Of a stretch of 64,000 bases of DNA, positions 1-10,000 are shown in pieces. Source of the DNA: Silene conica (lineage: Eukaryota > Streptophyta > Magnoliopsida > Caryophyllales > Caryophyllaceae); assembly GCA_029255685.2 (NCBI GenBank), contig CM055314.2, forward strand, positions 3,738,399-3,802,398, read 5' to 3'. The notes under the pieces were generated by a model. That model saw nothing but the letters and a program-made list of their open reading frames with translations. It made no database searches and was not told where the DNA came from. Both the position numbers and the translations under genes were made by a program. Position 1 is the first letter of the stretch. Each line of letters opens with the position of its first letter.

Positions 1-25
1 CCACCCAAATGCTCACATTTTTGCC

Positions 26-963
26 AAGGCCGTCCCTGTGAATTCGGGGGCCTTGTGCGAGGTTTTATAATAGGCCCCTATGATAAAAAATTTTTCGCTA
101 TTTAAAAGGCATCATTTTTTATATTAATTGTCTAACAAAATAGAGATAATAAAGGAAACGATGATATTATTATTTAATTGCTTAACTAAAATATTAACAT
201 TGAAATAAGAAATTTTAATTGTGTGCTAGAAAAGTAATACAAAAAATTGTTATAGTAATTATTGAGGAAGAAGATCTCATTATACTAGTGAGAGTCATTT
301 TATATACAACCCGTTCATTTTGTTAGTATCAATAATAAATAAATGATATTTCTTACCTAAAAGAATATTTAACATGTGAAACCGACTAGTCTCTTTTAAG
401 ATGAATATATCCGTTCTAAGATTAAAACTTCAAATATATTAAGTAAAATAAATGTGAATTGTTTCGAAAATAACATATATACACAATTCGGCGTGTTATA
501 CTTAAGACGGATCGATACTTCCGTTTTTCGTTGTACATGAAAATTGTGCATGCTAGAATGGTTGAAAATTTTAACACCTAACAAGGTTTGAATAGAAAAA
601 CCTTAACATGAAATAGCACAAATTAGATAAAACACAAATTCTCATTTAAGACGGTTGTATCCAAGACGGATTAAATAATAACCAAGTGAGGACGCTGAGG
701 AGATAAGACCAAGGCAAAGTTAAAAAGTAAAAAATGGGCCCCTTAATTTACAACACAAAATTAAAAAAATGCTGCAATCCTTGAATCGAACGCGTGACAC
801 CAAGGGTTGTAAAGTACTGGGTCTACCGCTATGCTACTGCTACTATATTAATCCTATATGCATCATTTTGTAAATAATTTGTACACTGGAAGTAGATTTG
901 GGCCCCAAATTTTTGGGGGCCCTGTGCGCCCGCACGGGTTGCTCACCCATTGAGCCGGGCCTG
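26..963. mobile_element. Non-autonomous hAT-like element
   Basis: The ends read AAGGCCGTCCCTG on the left and, reverse-complemented, CAGGCCCGGCTC on the right. Both resemble the terminal inverted repeats of plant hAT elements, with GGGGGCC-rich subterminal sequence at both ends (about 46-55 and 915-925). The 9-mer ATTTTTGCC occurs directly outside both ends (17-25 and 964-972), which fits the 8-bp target duplication of hAT within one base. No transposase reading frame is visible inside, so the element would depend on a transposase elsewhere. The boundary is uncertain by one or two bases. Confidence 0.65.
768..838 (-). other. tRNA-like A-box/B-box segment inside the hAT element
   Basis: On the minus strand the segment contains TAGCATAGCGGTAGA, close to a tRNA A box, and about 33 bases later GCGTTCGATTC, close to a B box. 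A convincing cloverleaf does not form: the T-stem does not pair. It is therefore a tRNA-derived remnant or chance, not a functional tRNA gene. Confidence 0.25.
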
Positions 964-1276
964 ATTTTTGCCCAAATTAAATCTAACAATTTCTAGCTAT
1001 CATTATATATATAAAAGAAGGATGGATTTCAGCCTACGTGGCGCAGTCATATCGCAGCATTGGGTATTTCGAGGTCTCACATTCATCCTCAGCTTTTTCA
1101 CTTTTTATAGCCCAATCAGATTCACACATCTATGCCACCTCACATTAATTTAATAATTAAATAATTTAATAATCATTTCTTTATTATTAAATACAAAAAC
1201 CCAATCAGAATATAATCTTTCCAAATTTGACTCATTCTCAATTTACCAAATTGTAATTATCACAATCATTCTGAAT

Positions 1277-1771
1277 TCAATTTTGAATACAATCATTCTT
1301 AAAACAATTATTCTTCCTATTCTTCCTATATTTTGAATAATCATTCTCGCCGAAACAAGCAATATCAAATTCATCACCATTGTTACGATTGACATTATCT
1401 TTTACCGACTGAGCTGAAAAAGAAGCCAATTTCTCATCAGAATTGGGCGAATCAACACCAACCCTAACCCTAACCCTAGAATTAGGGCTTTTAGATGAAT
1501 TACACAAATTAGGGTTTCCAATCGAATTGGGGGTTCGACAAATACTCGATTTCCTCGATCTCGGTGGCTTGAGTCGTAATAGACGGCGATTTCTGAGCTG
1601 TAAATACCCGAAAGACGACGAACTGACAGTATTCGAAGACGGCGATTTCTGGGTTTGAAGAGCTAGGGTTTTCGCTCGAGTTCGTACACCAAGAGGGCTA
1701 GGAATGTCAATTAAATTAATTGGTATTTCTGGGTTATTGTTTGATTTTGATTTCTTCATGTATTTCCCCAT
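1277..1771 (-). pseudogene. Truncated KRP/ICK cyclin-dependent kinase inhibitor fragment
   Basis: The translation starts MGKYMKKSK at 1771 and contains GVRTRAKTLALQ and then SFGYLQLRNRRLLRLKPP. These are hallmark N-terminal motifs of plant Kip-related proteins, nuclear inhibitors of cyclin/CDK complexes. A later CFGEN-type motif matches the end of the usual first exon. The frame then runs into AT-rich sequence and stops. The C-terminal CDK- and cyclin-binding domain that gives KRPs their activity is absent, and I see no second exon between 1000 and 1277. The open frame extends upstream to 1876, but the added residues look like translated leader. The fragment lies antisense to the phosphatase pieces in the same Helitron, so it is best read as a captured, broken gene. 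Family identification is firm; loss of function is inferred. Confidence 0.75.
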
Positions 1772-2143
1772 TGATTTGAGGAATTGATTGAATTTTACAG
1801 AGTTTATTCTGCTCTGTTTCAATTGGGGATTTGATTGATTGAAGTAATTGGGGAAATTAGGGTTAACATAGATCAAATTAACGAAACGGTGGCTTGAGTC
1901 GTAATAGACGGCGATTTCTGAGCTGTAAATACCCGAAAGACGACGAACTGACAGTATTCGAAGACGGCGATTTCTGGGTTTGAAGAGCTAGGGTTTTCGC
2001 TCGAGTTCGTACACCAAGAGGGCTAGGAATGTCAATTAAATTAATTGGTATTTCTGGGTTATTGTTTGATTTTGATTTCTTCATGTATTTCCCCATTGAT
2101 TTGAGGAATTGATTGAATTTTACAGAGTTTATTCTGCTCTGAA
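1562..2143 (-). repeat. Tandem partial duplication of the KRP 5' region
   Basis: A 257-bp block (1562-1818) recurs almost unchanged at 1887-2143, offset 325 bp. The block holds the KRP leader and the first ~70 codons. The upstream copy (start codon at 2096) encodes MGKYMKKSK through RRLLRLKPP and is then joined to leader sequence of the second copy, with a stop near 1878. The near identity suggests a recent duplication, probably after capture. Confidence 0.85.
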
Positions 2144-2317
2144 AACTAAGTATGTTATTCTCCCTGTTAGAGTTCTGGTGCCTAGAATACAGTGAATATT
2201 ACGTGATTCTGTCTTAATCGTCTCCCTATGTTACATAACACAAGTTTCAGATGACGGAAATCACAAAAAAAACCAGTTGATTCGATAAATTTTTATGTTT
2301 TCAGGTTGATATTAACA

Positions 2318-2923
2318 ATGAGAGTTATTTATGTGAGTTTACTGTTAGTTCTATGGGTCTGTTTAGGCCCTCAGCAAGTAAGTACAGATGGTGATCAGCC
2401 TCTATCAAACATTGCAATTCATAAAACAAGAAGACTGGCAAAGGGACATTGAAACTTCAGCTGATTAATCAAAGATCCGACTTTTCCTTCGCCCTATTTA
2501 CTGGCAGTTTGTTGAATGTACGTTTGCTATTATCGCTTTCTGTCGCTTTGATTTTTTTTTCTCGGCCAATTTTCATAATGTTGTTATTGAGTTGTAACAG
2601 CCGAAGCTGGTAGCAGTCTCGAACCCAATAGTGTTTGCTAATCCGAAAGCGCCACTTTACCCAAGACTAGCTCAAGGGAAACTATGGAATGAAGTAAGAA
2701 TCCTTCCACAAATCCACACTTTTGTCGTTACATTGTCTTCTGTAAACTGTAGGCGACAAGAAAACTGAAGCGTAAACCTGTCTAACACTAAATGCAGATG
2801 ACTGTAACATGGACAAGCGGATATGGGATTAACGAGGCAGAACCTTTTCTTGAATGGGGGCCTAAAAGCGGGAAAAGAACGCTGTCACCAGCCGGGACAT
2901 TAACATTTCAGCAAAATAGCATG
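2318..2923 (+). pseudogene. Purple acid phosphatase fragment, 5' exons
   Basis: The ATG at 2318 opens a hydrophobic signal-peptide-like leader (MRVIYVSLLLVLWVCLG), then PLSNIAIHKT, as in plant PAP24/27-type proteins. The frame shifts near 2430 and resumes as KGTLKLQLINQRSDFSFALF to about 2518, so an internal stretch has been lost. Further exons follow with splice signals: 2601-2693 (PKLVAVSNPIVFANP) and 2798-2923 (MTVTWTSGYGINEAEPF). The family comprises secreted metallophosphoesterases and inactive relatives. The chain is interrupted after NSMCG, where the metal-binding middle of the protein should follow. An unrelated FHA-type fragment comes next. Retained introns show that capture was at the DNA level. 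Confidence 0.75.
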
Positions 2924-3426
2924 TGTGGTATATGAATTATACGAGCTTCAACTGATTTTCCCGGCCCTGTTTCATAACTATTACTGTCTTTCCTGCCCTG
3001 TAACTCTTCATAACGTGCTCTGTCGCGTGTTGCAATTGATGTCCTTTTCTGCCGTGGGTCCAACCCTCAAAATAACCCGTCTTATTAATAAGACGGATAT
3101 GCTTGGTTTGAAGTAAGACATATTGTTTATAAAATGTGGCTATAATTTTTCTGTGTAGCAGTTGCATGTTGCCAAAAGTAACCAGAAGAATGTACTGTTG
3201 ATTCATCTGAAGACAAATTTGTTTGCTTTCAACTCCTTGCTGCAGTTCTGTTTTAACCTTTTTAGTGGGGTTTTGCACACTTGGTTTGTGGCTACATGCA
3301 GTTGATTGTATAATATCGGTCGACTCTAAACTGCTGCTTTGTTTCCCATAACGGTGTTTTTATACTTCTAGAGTTCCAGTTTCATGTGCCAATTTCTATG
3401 AATTGATGGTTTTCCATCTTTTGCAG

Positions 3427-3726
3427 AATCCTACTCTTCCCATTTATGGTTCTGAATTCACTATAGGTTATGGCCGTCAGTATGACCTCTGCTTAAGAGA
3501 GACATCAGTTAGTAAAATGCTATGCAAGCTTCAGCGCACGGAGGTGGGAACTCTAATAGCATACGTGTAATTTATCTTTTGGAATACGTGAAGTAGATAT
3601 TGTTGATTAATACTTTACTCTTTATTTTGGTCTTGACTCACTAGCTCCTTTTTATGTCTTCAGCTAGGAGGTTCATCTGTCATCAGTCTAGATGTAACAG
3701 GCACGAAAGCTACAGTTATTGTATAG
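3427..3726 (+). pseudogene. FHA-domain fragment, captured from an FHA-AAA ATPase-type gene
   Basis: There are two exon-like pieces with AG/GT borders. The first, 3427-3543, encodes NPTLPIYGSEFTIG followed by RQYDLCLRETSVSKMLCKL. The second, 3664-3726, encodes LGGSSVISLDVTGTKATVIV and then a stop. The pattern of a glycine-initiated strand, R-x-x-D, S-V-S and a hydrophobic run resembles the FHA (phosphothreonine-binding) domain of plant AAA-type ATPases related to Arabidopsis At1g02890, recalled from memory rather than searched. The stop falls exactly where the phosphatase sequence takes over, so this is a chimeric junction and not an intact gene. FHA assignment is fairly likely; the specific parent family is less sure. 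Confidence 0.55.
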
Positions 3727-3761
3727 CAGCAAAGTAATTGACCCCCACGGCCCGACTACAG

Positions 3762-4492
3762 GTATGCAACAGATTACGGAATGTTCAGATTCTGCATAGC
3801 CCACACAGAAGAAGGCTGGAGAGAAGGGACCGAGCAGTATAAGTTCATCGAACACTGTCTTGCATCAGTGGACCGACAAAAGCAGCCATGGCTAATCTTT
3901 CTTGCTCATCGTGTACTTGGCTATTCGTCTAATCAGTATTATGCTAACGAAGGAACGACAGAGGAGCCTATGGGAAGGGAAAGCCTTCAAAAGCTATGGC
4001 AGAAGTACAAAGTTGACGTTGCCATTTACGGTCATGTCCACAATTATGAAAGAACGTGTCCTATTTATCAGGTAACGACTACTCTAGCCTGAGACGGAAG
4101 TTATTGCCATTTTATCACCGTCTACTGAAATCCCCCCCTGACTGCGGCTAATACAGAATACCTGCACAAGAAAAGAGAAAGATCACTACGAAGGACCCTT
4201 GAACGGTACCATTCATATCGTAGCAGGAGGAGCAGGAGGAGCAGGAGCAAGTCTTACAGAGTTTACCAGTGTACACCCCAATTGGAGCCTGTTCAGAGAC
4301 TTTGATTATGGCTTTACGAAACTCACAGCATTCGACCATTCAAACTTGCTGTTCGAGTACAAGAAGAGCAGAGACGGTAAAGTTTACGACTCCTTCAGAA
4401 TATCGAGGGATTACAGGGACATCTTGGCTTGCGCGATTGACAGTTGCTATTGGTTAAAGTTTGTAGAAAATGGGCAGGTTGTTATTGCATAG
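3762..4492 (+). pseudogene. Purple acid phosphatase fragment, 3' exons
   Basis: This is the 3' part of the same phosphatase. The first exon runs to the GT after 4070 and encodes DYGMFRFCIAHTEEGW, then KQPWLIFLAHRVLGYSS, and finally the metallophosphoesterase signature YGHVHNYERTCPIYQ. After a short intron an exon from 4157 encodes NTCTRKEKDHYEGPLNGTIH, a Gly/Ala-rich stretch, and the typical C-terminal region (PNWSLFRDFDYGF, KLTAFDHSNLLFEYKKS) up to the stop at 4492. The final residues after ACAIDSC look unlike the family. The central exons between NSMCG and YGMFRF are replaced by the FHA fragment. The protein would therefore lack several metal ligands, and function is very unlikely. Confidence 0.75.
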
Positions 4493-4825
4493 TCCGGACA
4501 CCATGGCCGTCTTAAAATAAATGGAGGTTCGGTTCTCCAAAAAAAATAAGGACAGTGTGTTGCGTGGACAGGCATTTTCCTGAAATGCAAGTTTTATGTT
4601 TTTCAACAGTTTTTTCCGCTTTTGTTTTTATTTATAAAAAAAAGTTCATATAAAAGGCGAGACCAAATATTACTCTATAATTGCAAATAAAGAATTATTG
4701 TCTAACTAATTTTAACATATTAACAACACTATTATTCCGATTTTTTATATGTTTTAAACATTTATTTACATAGAACTAAAAATTATTCAACCATGTATTT
4801 CCATGCAATTTGCACGGGTTCTAAG

Positions 4826-5071
4826 TTTGAAAGAAGACAGTTTCCTTTAGCAGTTTGTTTCGCCATGACTATCAACAAAAGTCAAGGTCAATCTCTATCC
4901 CGTGTTGGACTTTATCTTCCAAGACCAGTCTTTACCCATGGCCAACTGTACGTTGCTATATACAGGGCCACGAGTAAGAAAGGTCTAAAAGTGTTACTTC
5001 TTGATGAAGAAGGAGGGATGACTAATACAACAACAAATGTTGTTTACAAGGAGGTTTTCGAGAAACTGTAA
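4826..5071 (+). pseudogene. Helitron Pif1-type helicase, C-terminal remnant
   Basis: The translation contains KFERRQFPLAVCFAMTINKS, then QGQSLSRVGLYLPRPVFTHG and QLYVAIYRATSKKGLKVLL. This is the conserved C-terminus of the RepHel helicase of plant Helitrons, including the TINKSQGQ motif and the VAxSR-like motif (here VAIYR, a likely substitution). It ends at a normal-looking stop at 5071. Everything upstream (Rep/HUH domain and helicase Walker motifs) is missing. Its position 430 bp before the candidate Helitron 3' end is what an internally deleted Helitron should show. Confidence 0.8.
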
Positions 5072-5502
5072 TTTTCGTGTTGGGTTATTGAATTTTAATA
5101 TACCCATTTAATTTATATTTGTACCTGATCAGTTATTTTGTTCATCGTATTTGCCCGTCAAATTATGTTCCGTAAGTAATTCATCAAAAGACAGTAACTT
5201 TCCAAACTACTCATTATTAGTTATTTAATCTTTTTTTATTCGTCTATTGTTTTTTCTTATATAGCTTATTCATTAATGTTATCATAAGTACTCCAAATAT
5301 TATCATCATTACTAATAGTTATTCGAATATCAGTGCATCAGGAAATTCACCTTTTCACCGAATATATCTTATATTCAAACATCCCGTTAAAAAACAATTC
5401 GTTAGAATAAACACAATTGTTATATATTGAAATAAATATACCGACGCCGTCTTTAAAAATAAGTGTACACAACCCCGTGATTTTTCACGGGTGTTACACT
5501 AG

Positions 5503-6181
5503 TTCAACAATTAACAACACTACAATTACTACCTATTCAACAATTAACAATACTAAAATTTATAACTAAACATATAATTACAACAAAAATCAAACAAATT
5601 ACTACCTAATTCAAATTTGCACAAAAACTCATATTAATACCACATTTGTAACAAAATTAAAGCTACTAATCACATATTCATATCAATATATCATTTACAA
5701 ACTTATTTTAGTATCAATTTGGCCTTTGAAACATGAATTTAACATTCAATTAACAAATTTCGAAAAAAAAAAGAACTTACGGGCTGTCGGCGGTCGTCGC
5801 TGTCGCCGGTCGTCACTGTGCGCCGGTGGTGGCTGTGCCGCCGGTCGTCTAGGGTCGGGGTGGTGGTGGGTGGTGGTGGGTGGGTGGTGGTGTATGGGAT
5901 TTTTTGGATGTTGAGAATTGTTGGGGTTGGGGATTTGGTGTGTTCAACGTGAGAGAGAGGAGGAGAGAGACCAAGGATAGTTTCCGTATTTTTTATAAAA
6001 AACGCCGTCTACGTTTACTAAAATGTCGTCTACAAAACCTAACCGGGATAAAAATTTGCACTTTTTAAAATTAAAAAAACTTGCCATATCTAAATTCATA
6101 CCTCCCAACATCAATTCTCGTTCCATTCGAAAAAGGCTTAGGGTTAGTTACTTAAAAAATAAGGGGTTTACTCATTTGCAC
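5503..6181. other. Gene-free interval with G-rich tract
   Basis: The first 250 bases are AT-rich with repeats of TTCAACAATTAACAA. The segment 5785-5890 is abruptly GC-rich, with GTCGCCGGTCGTC-type repeats and then several GGG/GGTGG runs (about 5852-5890) that could fold as a G-quadruplex on the + strand. No coding region is recognisable. The block resembles GC-rich interiors of other non-autonomous elements in this window, but I see no clear ends. Confidence 0.5.
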
Positions 6182-6210
6182 CTTCCCTTCCCTTCCCTTC
6201 CCTTCCCTTG
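6182..6210 (+). repeat. CTTCC pentanucleotide microsatellite
   Basis: Six tandem copies of CTTCC lie just upstream of, or at the start of, the presumed eRF3 transcript. Pyrimidine-rich tracts near plant transcription starts (Y patches) are common, so this may be part of the core promoter. Confidence 0.8.
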
Positions 6211-6239
6211 TTAAGTCGGCACATTTCTCCCCTATCTCA

Positions 6240-7076
6240 CTCCCTTCCCCATCCATTTATCTCTCGACAAATACCACCCAAACCCTATATTTTCCAACGC
6301 TATTATTCAAGATTCCGTGCTATTAGATCGCCCAAAATCAGCATACCTTCAATCCTCCAGCAATCAATTTTCAATCAGGTAACTTCTTCTTGCATCCCCG
6401 TCCATTTTCACTACTTTACTAGTAAAATTGTTAGCTGTTTGATTCATAAGTTAATAGGAGTATGGATATTCAGATTGTTTGATCGACTAAGAAAGTGAGC
6501 TGATTCATTTCTTGAGGATTATGTAGTAGCCCAGTGCTCAAATTGTTATCGGATATGATTTCATATCAACTTGGAACACTCAAATGAATGCCTTCTGCCT
6601 AAGATCTAGTGGTTTTGAGGGTAGTGTATGGGGTTGGTTTTCGGGTGGAGTTCGCGGAGGTCTTGGATCGGTGTGGGCTGTTCGGGCGGCATGGATGCTA
6701 TTTTGTGTTGCAGAGGGCGTTCCGGTATTGGTTGTGAGATATGGTTGCTGGGCTGTTTGGGTTGAAGGGTGGATTTTGGGGATGAATAATCGATTGAATA
6801 AAACTTATCGGAAAAGGAAATTTACGAATCTGCTGGAAAATAGTAAAGTATCAGATGGGAAAGAGGGAGTACTTTGTAATTACAGCTACTACTTGGTTAG
6901 TCTGCGTTGAAATGAATTATCTATCGACGCCAAAAACCGTATTTGTGGGTTTTGTTCATCTGCGCTACCAAACTTTGATCATCTTCTTTGACAGCAATAA
7001 CATGTCTCTTATTTGCAGAGATATTCCTTTGAATTTCACAAAAGTATTCCAACATCTCAAGGTCCTATACTTGAAA
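6240..7076 (+). promoter_or_regulatory. eRF3 5' UTR with leader intron
   Basis: A probable leader exon ends at about 6379 (TTTTCAATCAG followed by GTAACT). A second leader exon begins after an AG at about 7018 and runs into the start codon at 7077. The coding start needs a four-base coding piece here (ATG plus G), so the intron arrangement is inferred from the coding structure. The transcription start is not determined. Confidence 0.5.
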
Positions 7077-10000
7077 ATGGGTATGCCATTCGTTTTACCT
7101 TTTCAGTTTATGTTGTTTTGAGTAAACAAAGGGGTGGCATAACACCATGACTGAATGTGATAACGCCACGGAATTTATTGCTGCATGAATTGTAAAAGAA
7201 CTTGCTGCACTATTGTCGTGGTGTTAAAAAAATGATTGTGGAAATATAAATTCCCATAAAAAACTCTATGTTTCATGTATGCAGACTGCTAATGATTTTT
7301 TGATGCAATTTTTATTGTCACTGTGTTGATCCCTACACCCCTATCCCCGCCCCTCATTCACCTCTACAGGTGGGGACATAGACGGCGTTGTTTTGAGGAA
7401 AGCCTAGCATTCCTTGGTTAGTTTGTTGTAATTCTTGGTTTTCTACCGTATTATACTTTCTTTTTCTTGTGCCCCAAGAGTTGTTAATTGCTCTGTTCCT
7501 GTTCCTGTTCCTGGTGCATGATTACACGTACTAAAGTAGCATTTAGTGAATTTGTCTTTCTTTGCACTGCGTTGAGCAATATATGTTTACAACTTTGCCC
7601 AACTCTTCATCTTTTTTTTCTATCCGTAGATTTTCTTAGTAGCAACAGCTTTTTCTCTGAGAATGTTCCTTATTATGCCATTAGGGAGTTGGAATGATGA
7701 AGCTCACCTTCCAGTTCCTTATGCTTCTGATTTAATGAATGTATTTTTCTTCTGTTTCTCTTTTACCGTTCTAGACAAAATTATCTGGCATCAATGCATA
7801 CTTCTCTTTTCCATGGTTTTCTAACTTACAGTATGCATGTGTTATCTAATTTTGGGCTTGTAACATAGAGGGACATGTTTGATACTGGAATTTTTGCTGT
7901 CATTATTTTGTTTTAACTATATTTCAGTACATATTTTGTTTTAACTATATTTCAATACATATGGAATTTGAGTGTTTTGGCTTAAACTTCTTTTAACATT
8001 TTTCACTGCAGATATTGCTGAGGATATTCGGGCATTGCAGCTTGACTCAGCTGGTAATTGACTAAGCTTATAAATTAGCTGCATTGTTTTTTTTAATCTG
8101 CTTCCGCTTTACAGTTTTAACTTATTGTGACTTACTAAGTGTGGTCTTGTGTAATAGATTTGGAGGAGTCTGAGGTACAAGAAGTTGACAATGTGGTTAA
8201 AATGGAGGAAGGTAATTATAATTGTGCACCTCTTGTATCCCCTCGTAACCAAGTTAGTGTGCATCTTTTAGTTACCAGTTGCCACCAAATTAAAGATAAA
8301 ACTGAACAACAGTTACTCGTATCGTTGAGCTGTTTTTGTTTAAGTTTTATTTTCCTCGGGGGTGTGTTTCTGTTTGGAATGAACACGCTACATTACTACC
8401 TTGATATAATCTTTCATTGGAGTTGTGATGTCTCTTTTTATTTTGATCATGAACTAGATTTGATATTTTGACAAAAAAAATTACTCGTGGAGATTCTGCA
8501 CTTAATTCTTAGCCTGCTAGATTGGAACTATAGTTCTTGTGTCTTGGAGCTAATGCTTTATTGTTTTCTTATTTATATTTTGGAATTTTTTCTCCTGATT
8601 TCATAATGTCAACAAATTGAGCTGGTGTTGATTAGCCTTTGGGAATTTACGTCCAAATTTTATAACACACATTAAGTTTTTTAGACATTGGACAGGAGGA
8701 AAGGGCATACACAATTTTTTAGATGTCACAAGGCGTGTGTTGTTTTAGAAGCTGAAGCTGTATAACCATCTCATCTAGATGAGAAAGGTGGGAACTCGGG
8801 AAGGCTTAAAACGTTAGATTAACAAATTCGTAGTGATCTAGATTGATTTTCAGTTATTAGATTTTGATGACATCTGGTCACTTCATGATGCTAGTTAACA
8901 CATACTATAGGTGTTCCTATCTTTTGAAATAATGCTCAAAAATAAAGTATTTGTTGTTTTGGGTTGGCTTTGAAAATATTTGTCAAAATGGTGTCCACGT
9001 AGGCTTGTGAAATCTGTTGTTGTTTCATTTTGACAAGCCTACGTGGACACCTTTTTGACAAATATTTTCAAAACCTGCCCAAAATGACAAATACTTTATT
9101 TTTGAGCATTATTTCAAAAAATCGTTCATCTTCTATGGACCTTAATTGACTCTTCTTGCGCATTGGGCGTGACCTCCTTTGTCTAATAGTCACAGTCTCA
9201 CAGACAAGAAAACACGACACTGCTATCTATGTTTTGATTGACTAATTGTATGCTGGATCGAACATTGTACAACATAAAGATGAGAGATGTCCAGAGAAAA
9301 TTGTTTATACTGTAGCACGATCAAATTTGTGATTTTCCAGAGGGTGTGGAGGTTGGCAAGGTATTAATGAAAAACACAAGGCCTGAGTTTGCCATAAATG
9401 GTAAACAGGGATGAACACTGTGTTTATGTTAGCATTTTGCCCTTGACAAAGGAAATTAAATTAAATGGGGACAAATTGTGGAGGGCCACCCAAGATTCCA
9501 ATAATGTTCGCGGAATTATTTTTTTTTCTCATATTTGGAACCACCTTACATAGTAAAGTTTCCATTAGCGGAGTCACCTTAATGCCCGTTGTGGCAAATT
9601 GTTCTATTCCTCTGGTAGTCTGGTTCACTCATTTATTACTAATTGGTGCTTCATGCGATAATTATATATATGAGTAATTATTTATTGTCCCTACTCCTAT
9701 TAACTATCCTAATTTTTCTATTTTCTTCATCGCTAATTATTTACTGTTTTTTGTTTCAGATGTTGAGGAGTCTCATGATGCTGATTCAGTTCAAAAGGAG
9801 TCAAAAGGTATCTGGATTTTAGCTTTAAAGTGTTATTTAATGATCTATTGTCCCTACTCCTATTAACAATCCTAATTTTTCTATTTTCTTCATCGACTAC
9901 TTATTTACTGTTTTTTTGTTTCAGATGTTGAGGAGTCTCATGATGCTGATTCAGTTCAAAAGGACTCAACAGGTATCTGGAGTTTAGCTTTAAAGTGTTA

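Larger units (their letters stand above)
1000..5502 (+). mobile_element. Candidate Helitron with captured gene fragments
   Basis: The left end starts TCATTATATATATAAAAG directly after an A (999). It is followed by the CCTACGTGGC-type sequence common near 5' ends of plant Helitrons. The right end has a perfect 7-bp stem hairpin (CCCGTGA/TCACGGG, loop TTTT, 5474-5491), then a short spacer and CTAG (5499-5502), followed by a T (5503). Insertion between A and T with no target duplication is the Helitron rule. The interior holds, in order, a KRP fragment (minus strand), purple acid phosphatase exons, an FHA-domain fragment, more phosphatase exons and a Pif1-type helicase C-terminus. The Rep/HUH domain is not visible, so the copy is non-autonomous. 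A second hairpin-like 3' end near 4798-4822 leaves open that two Helitrons are nested. Confidence 0.7.

Noticed and set aside
768..838. A functional tRNA gene
   Set aside because: A and B boxes are recognisable but the stems do not pair and the anticodon arm is not definable, so only a tRNA-like remnant is supported.
1460..1480. Telomere-like CCCTAA repeats
   Set aside because: Only about three copies, and they lie inside the KRP-coding frame on the other strand (an RVRVRVGV stretch), so they are coding sequence and not telomeric.
1443..1658. Open frame on the + strand across the KRP fragment
   Set aside because: It is the antisense shadow of the KRP frame, with no family match.
2937..3278. 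113-codon minus-strand frame
   Set aside because: It covers intron-like AT-rich sequence between captured exons and shows no recognisable motif.
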